DNA from: an uncultured Prevotella sp.
Lineage (GTDB): Bacteria; Bacteroidota; Bacteroidia; Bacteroidales; Bacteroidaceae
Length of the DNA: 51,330 nt
Assembly: GCA_902495455.1 (NCBI GenBank)
Contig: CABUXJ010000019.1
Location: forward strand, 1 to 51,330
Direction of reading: 5' to 3'
Under the pieces are notes generated by a model. That model was given only the letters and a program-made list of their open reading frames with translations. It had not been told where the DNA came from and did no database searches. The position numbers and the translations under genes are program-made. Each line of letters opens with the position of its first letter. Within the stretch, counting starts at the first letter, position 1. This document shows positions 33,847-42,693 of the stretch, piece by piece.

Positions 33847-33985
33847 TTTGACACAATATCCCTTCCGTTGTCATGCGACAAAGACATCTGCTGACAACGG
33901 GCAATGCTCACATATAACGGTCCGCTACACCCGCCACGGCCTCATAAAGACATTCTGATAAGTATGTTGCAACAATTAGTTTATA

Positions 33986-34055
33986 TTTTGAACACAGAGA
34001 CACGGAGACACAGAGTTATACTGTCCTCTGTGTCTCCGTGTCTCTGTGTTCAAAA
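33986..34055. repeat. Perfect 30-bp hairpin
   Basis: TTTTGAACACAGAGACACGG (from 33986) continues to 34015 and is perfectly complementary to 34026-34055, with a 10-nt loop. The arms consist of the ACAGAGACAC simple repeat. No T-run follows, so it is not a standard terminator although it lies 70 bp after the DUF6377 gene. Confidence 0.9.
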
Positions 34056-34124
34056 AAACTTATTATAAAGTAATAATGACAACTTACTTAATGAAAGCCG
34101 CGTCCCGTGAAAAAGCGTCCGGCG

Positions 34125-35795
34125 TCACTCCGGCATGCCGATTTTCTTCACACGGCTTTCAAAATTCTCACGATGATCGGCCGCTCCGTTCTTGACGCGC
34201 GCACGATAATTATATATGGTGTTGACCGAATAGTGGAGAAATTCGGCTATCGTCGAGCTGTCTTCGATTCCGAGGCGTATGAGGGCGAAGATGCGCAGTG
34301 CGGTGTTGAGCTTGTATTCGCCGCTGACGACGATACGCTCTTCGGGACGCAGGAGGCGGTTGAAGTCTTCGACGAAATTAGGGAAGAGGTGGAGGAAAGC
34401 CGAGTCGAAGCCCGAATAGAACTCCTCCAGCTCCTTGGCCTTCAGTTCTTCCGACTTCGTCAACTTGTAGAGTTCCTCATATTCACGCCCTTTCAGCATC
34501 TTGTTGACACGCTTCCGGAAGGCGTCGTTCCTGTCGATGTACAACGAGCATTGGCGCATGAAACGTCCGATATATTCCTCCTTGACGCGGGTCTGTTCGT
34601 GGAGCTGGCCGACGGTTTTTTGGAGCTGGCGGTTTGCCTCGTCAAGGCTGGCGTTTGCCCGGCGCAGGTCGTCGTTGAGCGAACTGAGCAGGCGGCTCTT
34701 TCCGCTCAATTCACGGTGGGCCGCAGCCAACTTATTGCGCTGACGCCCGACATAGATGAGCAGCACCAGCATGACGACGGCCATCACACAGACTGTCCCT
34801 ACCAGCATCCGCAACATCATGTTCGTGCGCTCCGTCTCCTTCTGATAGTTCTTGTCGATGGTCTGGAGAATGGGCGAAATCTGCCAGTTGCGCATACGCG
34901 TACCGAACTTCACGGCCGACTCCCACGCAAAATTTATATAAGAATAAGACCGTGCGAGCTGTCCCTCCTGATTGAGAAGATTGGCCAGTTCCCAGACAGC
35001 GGCCTGGTCCATCACGGCGTTGCGCACGTCGCTCAGCGCGGCCCGTGCCAGCCAGTATTTGGCTTCGTCCATGCGCCCCATCTGTTTGTAGTCCATATAA
35101 CGGTAGAAAGCCACGATGGCATATTCGTGGGATCCTTCCTTCACGCGGGCCAGCCGCCTGTCGTTTATTTCTAAAGCATTCTGCGGGTCGTTATCAGCGT
35201 AGCGGAGCATCTCCAGATGCTGCTGATATTCGTCACGGTTCTTGTCCAGACGACTGAGAGCAAGGCTGACATAGCGTGCCGCCTCCGCCCCATACTGAGC
35301 CTTGAGCCATTCAAGCGTTCCGTAATACTTCAGCTCCCCAAAGACATGGCCGTATGCCAGAAAATACTCTCCAATGGCCTGCGGTCCGGCTCCGACGGTG
35401 TCAATGCGGGAGAGAATACCGAGTGACTCGACATAGAGTCCGGTCGTGGAACACTGGAATGCCTGCCGCGCCTGACACGTCACTATCTCGTCACGGTCTC
35501 CTATGCGCTCTGCCAGAGCGATGCAACGCCCTATACAAGCCATTGCGGAGTCGTTGCGATAAGGCTTATACTCTATGAACAGTTGCATTTCCCGTTCATA
35601 ACGCTGCTCGTCGGTGCGCGCTTCGGCCACCATACGGCGTAGACTGTCAATACGCGCCTCACGCAACTTGACGTAATCGGGAGATTGGGCGATAGCCTCA
35701 TCAAGACAATGGTATAGGGAATCGAGCCTTACGTTGTCCGCAGTCGCCGACAACGCGATGACTATCATTAGGGCTGAGCATAGTAGTCGTTGCAT
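34125..35795 (-). CDS. DUF6377 membrane-anchored regulator with TPR-like sensor
   Basis: 556 aa from the ATG at 35795. An ATG at 35831 overlaps the -7 box and is rejected. A signal peptide at residues 1-20 is followed by a helical-repeat, TPR-like periplasmic region (to about 320), one transmembrane helix (about 325-350), a coiled coil (355-410) and a C-terminal DUF6377 domain with a helix-turn-helix around LGIEDSSTIAEFLHYSVNTI. The layout resembles SusR-type regulators that sense a glycan signal in the periplasm and bind DNA in the cytoplasm. It is the last gene on the PUL side and has its own promoter, so it is a good candidate to control the locus. The inducer is unknown. Confidence 0.82.
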   Translation of the reverse strand: MQRLLCSALMIVIALSATADNVRLDSLYHCLDEAIAQSPDYVKLREARIDSLRRMVAEARTDEQRYEREMQLFIEYKPYRNDSAMACIGRCIALAERIGDRDEIVTCQARQAFQCSTTGLYVESLGILSRIDTVGAGPQAIGEYFLAYGHVFGELKYYGTLEWLKAQYGAEAARYVSLALSRLDKNRDEYQQHLEMLRYADNDPQNALEINDRRLARVKEGSHEYAIVAFYRYMDYKQMGRMDEAKYWLARAALSDVRNAVMDQAAVWELANLLNQEGQLARSYSYINFAWESAVKFGTRMRNWQISPILQTIDKNYQKETERTNMMLRMLVGTVCVMAVVMLVLLIYVGRQRNKLAAAHRELSGKSRLLSSLNDDLRRANASLDEANRQLQKTVGQLHEQTRVKEEYIGRFMRQCSLYIDRNDAFRKRVNKMLKGREYEELYKLTKSEELKAKELEEFYSGFDSAFLHLFPNFVEDFNRLLRPEERIVVSGEYKLNTALRIFALIRLGIEDSSTIAEFLHYSVNTIYNYRARVKNGAADHRENFESRVKKIGMPE

Positions 35796-35828
35796 GTTCA
35801 ATAGATTTAAATGTCTGTTTTCAATTTG

Positions 35829-35858
35829 CAAAAATACATAAAAAACGGGACAAGCAAA
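35829..35858 (-). promoter_or_regulatory. Promoter of the DUF6377 regulator gene
   Basis: On the minus strand TTTG (35855-35858) and TATTTTTG (35829-35836) are 18 nt apart, giving a leader of about 27 nt. Confidence 0.65.
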
Positions 35859-35879
35859 CAGATTAAAGGGTTTTGTTTC

Positions 35880-35958
35880 GAGAGTTAAGGAGTTAAACCT
35901 CGGGAATTAAGGAGTTAAATGGAGTTATCACTACGCTACGCTCCGTTCAGGAGTTAAA
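35880..35958. repeat. GGAGTTAAA simple repeats
   Basis: Four units of the type GAGTTAAGGAGTTAAA or GGAGTTAAACC occur here, with an inverted relative, TTTAATTCCTTAACTCC, at 36191-36208 over the GH3 stop. The repeats are interrupted by CTACGCTACGCTCC (35931-35944), which is also found in the hairpin loop at 230-242. Confidence 0.55.
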
Positions 35959-36013
35959 CCGAATGTAACGTAAAGACATCGAATAACGAGGATTTCCCAC
36001 TTCATTTTCCAAT

Positions 36014-36162
36014 GGGCTATATTCCAATTCGGCTCATGCACATAGTAGGGACATATTCTTGTATTTGTCCGCCAACCTATTATTGAACATCAATATGTCA
36101 GTGGCGGATAAATACAAGAATATGTCCCTACTATGTATATGAGCCGAATCGAAATACAGCCC
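36014..36162. mobile_element. MITE-like inverted repeat, copy 1
   Basis: The 60-bp arms at 36014-36073 and 36103-36162 are complementary at about 54 of 60 positions. The inner 30 bp (from TAGGGACATATTCTTGTATT) are nearly perfect and recur in copy 2 at 50744-50836. The 29-nt loop contains TTGAACATCAATA, also shared with copy 2. The element is non-coding and lies between the GH3 and regulator genes. Confidence 0.8.
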
Positions 36163-36206
36163 TTAAGAAAACATATATTACCCCCTGAAGTTTAATTCCT
36201 TAACTC

Positions 36207-38480
36207 CTAAAGAACTGTCAGCCTACGCCGTTTCACATCCCTGCTGTTCGGGCCAACCATCACTTCGAAATCGCCCGGTTCGAGTACATATTCGAGGTCG
36301 GCGTTATAGAACTTGAGCATGTCGGGCGTGACGGTGAAGATCACGTCGCGGCTCTCCCCGGCCTTCAGCGTGATGCGCTCGAAGCCTTTCAGCTCCTTGA
36401 CGGGACGGCTGATGGAAGCGACGAGGTCGCGGATGTAGAGCTGGACGGTCTCGGTGGCCTCGCGGCTGCCGGTGTTGCTGACGTTGACAGTGAGCGTGAC
36501 GGAACCGTCACGGGCCATCGTCTTGCTGCTCAGGCGCGGCTCGCCGTAGGCAAAGGTGGTGTACGTAAGACCGTAGCCGAAGGGATAGAGCGGGTCGTTG
36601 CGCACGTCGAGGTAGTTGCTCTGATACTTATAGTATTTCTGAGCGCCCTCGCGCACGGGGCGGCCGGTGTTCAGATGGTTATAGTAGAGCGGCATCTGAC
36701 CCGTCGACTGCGGCATCGTCACGGTGAGACGGCCCATCGGGGCCTTGTCGCCGAAGACCACGTCGCAGATGGCGTCGGCCGCCTCGGAACCTCCGAACCA
36801 CACGTTCATGATGGCGTCGACATTCTGTTCCTCCCACGTGAGCACCGTGGCACGGCCCGAGAAGTTGAGCAGGACGACAGGTTTGCCCAGCTTCACCAGC
36901 TCGGCGAGCAGCTCGCGCTGGACGTCGGGCATCTCTAATGACGAACGGCTGGAGCTCTCACCGCTCATGTCGGAGCACTCGCCCATCGCGCAGACTATGA
37001 CATCAGCCTGACGGGCAACGGCCAGTGCCTCGGCCTTCATGGCCTTGTCGTCGCCGCGCGGGATGGTCTTGCCGAACTCGGCCGCAGTCTGGAGCGCCTC
37101 ATCAGCAGTCAGATTGCATCCCTGAGCATAGAGAAGCTCGGCCTTTCCGTCAAACGCACGTCCCATAGCCTCACGCAAAGTGGAGAACCGGTCGGGCACG
37201 TAGGCCACGCACCACGTGCCGGCCATGTTGGCGCGGGTGTCGGCCAACGGGCCGACGAGGGCGACTTTGCCCTGCTTCTTCAGCGGAAGGACGGCGCCGT
37301 CCTTGCCTCCGTTCTTCAGAAGGACAAAGGTCTCAGCGGCTATAGCACGGGCTGCGGCACGGTTCTCGGCCGTGAATATGTCGCGGGCGCGGCGCTTCTT
37401 GTCACAGTATTTATATGGATCGGCGAACAGTCCGAGCTTATATTTCGCTTCGAGGATACGGCGGCAGGCGGCGTCTATCTCCTCCGCGGAGACCTTGCCA
37501 TCAGCCACGGACTGTTCCAACGTGGTCAGGAAGCCGGCCGAAACCATGTCCATGTCCGTTCCGGCACGCAGCGCCTGAGCCGACGCCTCGGCGAGATTGG
37601 CGCTCACGCCGTGGTTCAGCATCTCCTTGACGGACTCATAATCGGTTGCGACAAAGCCGTCGAAGCCCCACTGTCCGCGCAGAAGGTCGGTGAGCAGCCA
37701 TCGATTGGCCGTCGCCGGGACACCGTCGACGAGGTTGAACGACGACATGATACTTCCTGCGCCGGCCTCAACTGCAGCCTTGTATGACGGAAGATATTGG
37801 TTGTACATGCGCACGCGGCTCATGTCGACGGTGTTGTAGTCTCGTCCTCCCTCCACCGCACCGTAAAGGGCGAAGTGCTTCACACAAGCCATGATATTGT
37901 CCTCGCGGCTGTAGTCACCCTGATAGCCACGGATCATGGCCTGACCGATCAGTCCGCCGAGCCACGGATCCTCGCCGTTGCCCTCGGAAACGCGGCCCCA
38001 GCGGTGGTCAACGCAGATGTCGACCATGGGGCTGTAGGTCCAGTTGATGCCGTCGGCACTGGCCTCGCGGGCCGCAATCTGAGCCGAACGCTCTATCGCC
38101 GCCATGTCCCAGCTGCACGAAAGACCGAGCGGAATGGGAAATATCGTCTCATAACCGTGGATGACGTCCATGCCGACGATGAGCGGAATGCCCAGCCGGC
38201 TCTTCTTCACGGCAATCTCCTGGAGGGCGCGTATCTTGTCGGCACCCTTGAGATTGAAGACGCCGCCCATTTCGCCGGCGGCTATGCGGCCGGCCACTTC
38301 CGTGTCCTGAGCCGAGCCGGTGGTGATGTCTCCGGCCACCTGAAGGTTCAGCTGGCCGATTTTCTCCTTGAGAGTCATGCGCGCCATCAGGTCGTCAACG
38401 AACTCATTCATCGGTTTTTTCTGGGCCATGGAGCCGGCGGAGGCCAGCATCAGGGCCGCAAGTATGAATATCTTTTTCAT
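36207..38480 (-). CDS. GH3 family beta-glucosidase (BglX-like)
   Basis: 757 aa with a signal peptide ending AGSMAQ (residues 1-19), so periplasmic. The N-terminal TIM-barrel domain contains KHFALYGAVEGGRDYN and the nucleophile Asp in FDGFVATDYES near residue 285. The alpha/beta sandwich domain contains the acid/base region around residues 470-520, and a fibronectin-like C-terminal domain ends the protein. It releases terminal glucose from beta-linked oligosaccharides. It is the downstream-most enzyme of the PUL, separated from the other GH3 gene by a terminator, so it may also be expressed alone. The closest characterised type is BglX; linkage preference is not evident. Confidence 0.93.
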   Translation of the reverse strand: MKKIFILAALMLASAGSMAQKKPMNEFVDDLMARMTLKEKIGQLNLQVAGDITTGSAQDTEVAGRIAAGEMGGVFNLKGADKIRALQEIAVKKSRLGIPLIVGMDVIHGYETIFPIPLGLSCSWDMAAIERSAQIAAREASADGINWTYSPMVDICVDHRWGRVSEGNGEDPWLGGLIGQAMIRGYQGDYSREDNIMACVKHFALYGAVEGGRDYNTVDMSRVRMYNQYLPSYKAAVEAGAGSIMSSFNLVDGVPATANRWLLTDLLRGQWGFDGFVATDYESVKEMLNHGVSANLAEASAQALRAGTDMDMVSAGFLTTLEQSVADGKVSAEEIDAACRRILEAKYKLGLFADPYKYCDKKRRARDIFTAENRAAARAIAAETFVLLKNGGKDGAVLPLKKQGKVALVGPLADTRANMAGTWCVAYVPDRFSTLREAMGRAFDGKAELLYAQGCNLTADEALQTAAEFGKTIPRGDDKAMKAEALAVARQADVIVCAMGECSDMSGESSSRSSLEMPDVQRELLAELVKLGKPVVLLNFSGRATVLTWEEQNVDAIMNVWFGGSEAADAICDVVFGDKAPMGRLTVTMPQSTGQMPLYYNHLNTGRPVREGAQKYYKYQSNYLDVRNDPLYPFGYGLTYTTFAYGEPRLSSKTMARDGSVTLTVNVSNTGSREATETVQLYIRDLVASISRPVKELKGFERITLKAGESRDVIFTVTPDMLKFYNADLEYVLEPGDFEVMVGPNSRDVKRRRLTVL

Positions 38481-38530
38481 CGGTTCATGTATATTAAATG
38501 ATTGTTGTCATGTTTCTGACTGTCCGCTTC

Positions 38531-38572
38531 TTTTAAAACGTGCCGCGGACGGATATATTGTCCGCGACACGT
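38531..38572 (-). terminator. Terminator between the two GH3 genes
   Basis: ACGTGCCGCGGAC (38538-38550) pairs with GTCCGCGACACGT (38560-38572) with one mismatch. On the minus strand TTTT follows. It lies about 70 bp beyond the stop of the upstream GH3 gene. Confidence 0.65.
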
Positions 38573-38643
38573 TGATCTCCTGAAAACACCTTTTAGGACC
38601 TATTCCTATCTTAAAACTACTGACATTGTCTTATCGTCTACCT

Positions 38644-40881
38644 TTATTCGGTCAGACGGAACGTCGTCTTCAAGACGATCTTGTCAGCCGCCGTACCTAT
38701 CTGGGCGACGAAAGTGCCCGGTTCGGCCGTCCATGCTCCGGCGCGGTCGTCGTAGAAACTCAGGGCGTCGCGGCCGATAGTGATGGTCACATCACGTGTC
38801 TCTCCCGGATTGAGGCTTACCTTTTGGAAGCCTTTCAGTTCCTTCAGAGGACGCGGAAGCGACGACTTGACGTCGGTGACATAGAGCTGGACGACCTCAG
38901 AGCCGGCGCGTCGGCCGGTGTTGGTGACGCTGACGGTGAACGTAATCGTGCCGTCACCGCTCAGCTCGGTCTTGTCGGCGCGCACGTTTCCGACCTTGAA
39001 CGTCGTGTAACTGAGGCCGTGGCCGAAGGCAAAGAGGGGCTTGATTTTCTCCTTTTCGGCCCAACGGTAGCCGACGAAGATGTCTTCCTTGTATTCCTCA
39101 TCTATGATTTTGTTGTCCTCGCGCCACACTCCGGGATAGGCGTTGAGCCTGTGGGCACCGACGTCGTTGAGCGCCACGGGCCACGTGAATGGCAGCTTGC
39201 CCGACGGACTGACGTCGCCGACGAGCACGGAAGCCAGCGCCTCGCCCGCCTCGGAGCCGATGAACCAGCCCTGAACGACGGCAGGAACCTGACGCAGCCA
39301 CGGCATGGCGACGGCATTTCCGGAGATATTGACATAGACCATGTTGCGGTTTGCCTTGGCAAGAGCCTCGACGACGCGGTCCTGACCGTATGGAAGGGCG
39401 TAGTCCTTGCGGTCGTGGCCCTCGCAATCCTGATAGTCGCTCTTGTTGAGACCGCCAAAGAAGATGACATAGTCGGCCGTGCGGGCTTTCCCGACAGCCT
39501 CGGCTATGAGCTCTTCGGGCGTGCGGTGGTCAACGAGGTTTTGGCCCGTGGTGACGCCGTTGTAGGCTCCGGTCGTGTCGCCGACATATCCGCGGGCATA
39601 GTCAACCTCGATGTTGGCCTTGGCCAGACGCTCCCGCAGTCCGTCGAGGGGTGAGATTTCCTTCTGTACCTTGAGTGAGGAAGAACCGCCGCCGACGGTC
39701 ATCATCTTGACGGCGTTCTCACCGACGACGAGCACTTTCTTTGCACGTGTCAGGTCGACGGGCAACACGCCGCCTTCGTTCCGGAGCAGTACGATGCCCT
39801 CCTGAGCCACTTTGAGCGCCGTCTCATAGTGGGACTCCGAGCAGAGGAAACCCACGGGGCGCCGGCGGTTCATCGTCGTGCGGAAGAAGAGGCGCAGGAT
39901 GCGGCGCACCTTGTCGTCGAGCTCTTTCGTCGAGTACTTACCTTCTTTGATGAGACGGTAGTAGGGCTGCGCCATATAGTAGTTGTCGTAGGCGTTAGTC
40001 GCGCCCATCGTCAGTCCGTCGGTCCACGAGCCGAACTCCATGTCGAGGCCGTTGGTGATGGCCTCTTCGGTGTCATGACATCCTCCCCAGTCGGAGACCA
40101 CCACTCCGTCGAAGCCCCAGTCGCGCTTCAGAATCCGGTTGAGCATGATTTCGTTGTGGCAGTTATGCTGGTTCTTATAGAGGTTATAAGCTCCCATGAT
40201 GGCCCATGTGCCGGCCTCGGTGACGGCGGCCTTGAACGCCGGGAGGTAGATTTCGTGAAGCGCACGGTCGGAAACGATGACGTTAACCTGATGGCGGTAT
40301 TCCTCGTCGTTGTTGAGGGCATAGTGCTTCACACACGCCGAGACACCCTTCGACTGCAGTCCCTCGATGTAGGGGATGACCATCCGCGAAGCCAGATAGG
40401 GGTCCTCGCCCATATACTCGAAGTTGCGGCCGTTGAGCGGCGTACGGTAGATATTGACGCCGGGGCCGAGAATCATGTCCTTGCCGCGGTAGAGAGCCTC
40501 CTCACCGAGTGCCTCGCCGTAGATGCGGGACATCTGCGGGTTCCACGAGGCGGCCAGACAGGTCAGCGCCGGGAAGGCCACGCACGAGTCATTGGTCTGT
40601 CCGGCCTGCTCCCACTCGTCCCAGAGAACGTCGGGACGCACTCCGTGGGGGCCGTCGTCGGTCCAGAAGTCGGGAAATCCGAGGCGCTTGACGCCGGGTG
40701 AGCTGAACTTGCTCTGTGCGTGTATGACGGCAATCTTCTCTTCGAGAGTCATCCGCGAGAGCGCGTCGTCTATTCTCTGTTCCACCGGACGGGTCTCGTC
40801 GAGATAGACGGGGAGCGTCTGTGCGGTGGTTGTCGTTGCCATGCCGATGGTCAGCAGGGCGGCGGTCAGTATTCTTTTCAT
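38644..40881 (-). CDS. GH3 family beta-glucosidase with fibronectin-like domain
   Basis: 745 aa from the ATG at 40881 (signal peptide MKRILTAALLTIGMATTTTA); an ATG four codons upstream is possible. The catalytic nucleophile is the Asp in FDGVVVSDWGG near residue 260, and KHYALNNDEEYRHQVN is the substrate-binding segment. It then has an alpha/beta sandwich domain and a C-terminal fibronectin-like domain. In sequence it is distinct from the other GH3 (SDWGG against ATDYES), so the two probably differ in linkage or chain-length preference. This type is common in beta-1,3- and mixed-linkage glucan loci. The 553-bp gap before it contains repeat R5. Confidence 0.92.
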   Translation of the reverse strand: MKRILTAALLTIGMATTTTAQTLPVYLDETRPVEQRIDDALSRMTLEEKIAVIHAQSKFSSPGVKRLGFPDFWTDDGPHGVRPDVLWDEWEQAGQTNDSCVAFPALTCLAASWNPQMSRIYGEALGEEALYRGKDMILGPGVNIYRTPLNGRNFEYMGEDPYLASRMVIPYIEGLQSKGVSACVKHYALNNDEEYRHQVNVIVSDRALHEIYLPAFKAAVTEAGTWAIMGAYNLYKNQHNCHNEIMLNRILKRDWGFDGVVVSDWGGCHDTEEAITNGLDMEFGSWTDGLTMGATNAYDNYYMAQPYYRLIKEGKYSTKELDDKVRRILRLFFRTTMNRRRPVGFLCSESHYETALKVAQEGIVLLRNEGGVLPVDLTRAKKVLVVGENAVKMMTVGGGSSSLKVQKEISPLDGLRERLAKANIEVDYARGYVGDTTGAYNGVTTGQNLVDHRTPEELIAEAVGKARTADYVIFFGGLNKSDYQDCEGHDRKDYALPYGQDRVVEALAKANRNMVYVNISGNAVAMPWLRQVPAVVQGWFIGSEAGEALASVLVGDVSPSGKLPFTWPVALNDVGAHRLNAYPGVWREDNKIIDEEYKEDIFVGYRWAEKEKIKPLFAFGHGLSYTTFKVGNVRADKTELSGDGTITFTVSVTNTGRRAGSEVVQLYVTDVKSSLPRPLKELKGFQKVSLNPGETRDVTITIGRDALSFYDDRAGAWTAEPGTFVAQIGTAADKIVLKTTFRLTE

Positions 40882-40960
40882 ATTTCCAATCAATGGTTTT
40901 GTTTATAATTGAATAATAAGTTATTGTCTTTCTCCTGTATATGCGATATGCTCCGGCGAA

Positions 40961-41352
40961 GTGTTAAAAACTCGGAATTATCCGGACAAAAGCCTTCAAA
41001 TCCTTGCGATATTCAGAAATTATTTTCCCTCGGCCCGAAATTTTCGAGTTTTGCGCGTGCATCTTTAAACATCTGAGCCATTGTACGTTACGACATTTTC
41101 AGCCAGAGTGTGCAACATTTTATCCTTTTTCTTTCTGCCGTAAGGCCCTCCCGACATCGCAACGGGGCGCTTGTTGCATTGCAACGGGCACGCCGTTGTC
41201 ACGCAACGGGGCCGTTATCACGCCCCCGTAAGGCCCTCCCGGGTCGGCTATCGGTCGGCCTGCGTCGGAAATTGACGGCCGAATGACGATATTTCCACTT
41301 TTCCACTCTCTTTTTTGAGAATTTTCAAGTGTTAAATTCCGTGATATTATCT
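40961..41352 (+). repeat. Dispersed intergenic repeat, copy R5
   Basis: Colinear with R4. It begins GTGTTAAAAACTCGGAATTA (from 40961), has the box GAGTTTTGCGCGTGCATC near 41046-41063 and GTGTGCAACATTTT near 41107, then a GC core at 41140-41245, and closes with AAGTGTTAAATTCCGTGATA near 41327-41347. It lies inside the PUL, between the GH5 and GH3 genes, and may separate transcription units. Confidence 0.8.
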
Positions 41353-41392
41353 TTACTCGAAGTCAGTGGTCAGAGTGATGAGTGAAGAGATA

Positions 41393-41442
41393 TGGAACGG
41401 CGTCAGCTATTCTTCATTCTTCACTCTTCATTCTTCATTTCC
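41393..41442. repeat. Half copy of the guaA-side inverted repeat
   Basis: GGAACGGCGTCAGC followed by tandem TTCTTCACTCTTCATTCTTC units closely matches the right arm of the 11867-12035 hairpin (GGAACGGCGTCAGCCC and TTCTTCACTCTTC units). The left arm is missing here. It overlaps the last few bases of the GH5 gene, as the other copy overlaps a stop codon. Confidence 0.75.
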
Positions 41443-42670
41443 CGAGCTTCATCGACTCTATGTAGCTTTCCTGCGGTTTGCAGTTGACAAACCTGACGTT
41501 TTCGATGAATTCGCGCAGCAGCTTCTTCGCTTTCGTCTGGTCCGGACGTGCGCGGCGGATGTCCTCGAACGTCGAACGGTCGGCCTCGGCAAAGCGGACG
41601 ATGACACTGTCCCACTCCTCCGGACGCACCACGGCGTTCATGCACGAACCGTCCACTTTCTTGTAAGGCCAGAACGTATAGCCGATGTTGGCGTCCTCCA
41701 TGACACCGACGAAATCGGCCTGCCACTCATCCGTGTTATGCCCTATCTCACCCATATACATCGGCAGTCCCGTCTTGTCGCGGAAGTCGATGAAACCTTG
41801 GATGGCCTCGCGCGTAGCCGGACCGCCGTAGCGGTGGCACGTGTACATCAGATTGTTGTCGAACGTCCAGTCCATGAACATGTCGAAAATGCTGTTCCAC
41901 TGTGCTCCTCCGAGCAGTATGACATGGTTGCGGTCGACCTCGCGGATGGCCGCGGTGGCGCGGCGGTAAAGCGGTTCGAGCTTGGCGTTGAGCTCAGCCT
42001 TGTTGTCGAAGTAATGGGCCACCGGCTCGTTCATCAGCTCATAGCCCAGAATGACCGTCTCGTTGCGGTAGTGCTCGGCAATACGGCGCCATATCTCGCA
42101 GAACAACCGCTGGCTCTGCTCGCTCTCCAAGAGCCACGGATAGCCGTAGCCGTCGTCGATGTTGTCGCCCGTCTGACCGCCGGGACAGTCGTGCATGTCG
42201 AGGATGAGATAGAGCCCGTTGTCGCGACACCACTTGACGACGCTGTCAACGCGGGCGAAACCGTCCTGGGCGGCGGTCAGCCCCATATAGTCCTCGTCGG
42301 TGAAAAGCTTGTAGTTGAACGGAAGACGCACCGTGTTGGCGCCCTGCGAGGCAATGAAGCGTATGTCGTCCGCCGTCACATAGTTGTTCTTGAAGTCGCG
42401 CCAGAAGTCCGCGGCGAAGTCCGGACCGACGGCCTCACGGACCATCAGGTCGATCATCCACGCGCTGTTAGTCCGCGTAAAACCGAACATATAGCCCTCG
42501 GGATTGAGCCAGTTGCCGAGGTTCGTACCACGGATGAAGAGCCGCGTGCCGTCAGGACGGACGAGGTTCTTGCCTTCCACACGGACGAAAGCGTTCTTTT
42601 GTTTACGGCCTGCCCATGCCACTGTCACGGCAGCGAGCAGGAATATGATGAGCAATGAGTTTCTTTTCAT
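41435..42670 (-). CDS. GH5 family glycoside hydrolase
   Basis: 411 aa from the ATG at 42670. A GTG at 42697 overlaps the GH16 stop and is less likely. The signal peptide ends near VAWAG (residues 1-20), so the protein is periplasmic or secreted. The (beta/alpha)8 barrel has RLPFNYKLF, then the acid/base Glu in GYELMNEPV, HRYGGPATRE, and the nucleophile Glu in LPMYMGEIGHN. The opening RGTNLGNWLNPEGYMFGF resembles exo-glucanase-like GH5 groups. It probably acts on beta-glucan oligosaccharides. It lies 23 bp after the GH16 gene and is likely cotranscribed. Confidence 0.9.
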   Translation of the reverse strand: MKRNSLLIIFLLAAVTVAWAGRKQKNAFVRVEGKNLVRPDGTRLFIRGTNLGNWLNPEGYMFGFTRTNSAWMIDLMVREAVGPDFAADFWRDFKNNYVTADDIRFIASQGANTVRLPFNYKLFTDEDYMGLTAAQDGFARVDSVVKWCRDNGLYLILDMHDCPGGQTGDNIDDGYGYPWLLESEQSQRLFCEIWRRIAEHYRNETVILGYELMNEPVAHYFDNKAELNAKLEPLYRRATAAIREVDRNHVILLGGAQWNSIFDMFMDWTFDNNLMYTCHRYGGPATREAIQGFIDFRDKTGLPMYMGEIGHNTDEWQADFVGVMEDANIGYTFWPYKKVDGSCMNAVVRPEEWDSVIVRFAEADRSTFEDIRRARPDQTKAKKLLREFIENVRFVNCKPQESYIESMKLGK

Positions 42671-42693
42671 AACAAGTAAGTTAGCTTCGGGTC

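Noticed and set aside
41366..42658. 430-codon plus-strand frame opposite the GH5 gene
   Set aside because: It is the antisense shadow of a gene with clear GH5 catalytic motifs; long antisense frames are common here because of the GC-rich third positions.
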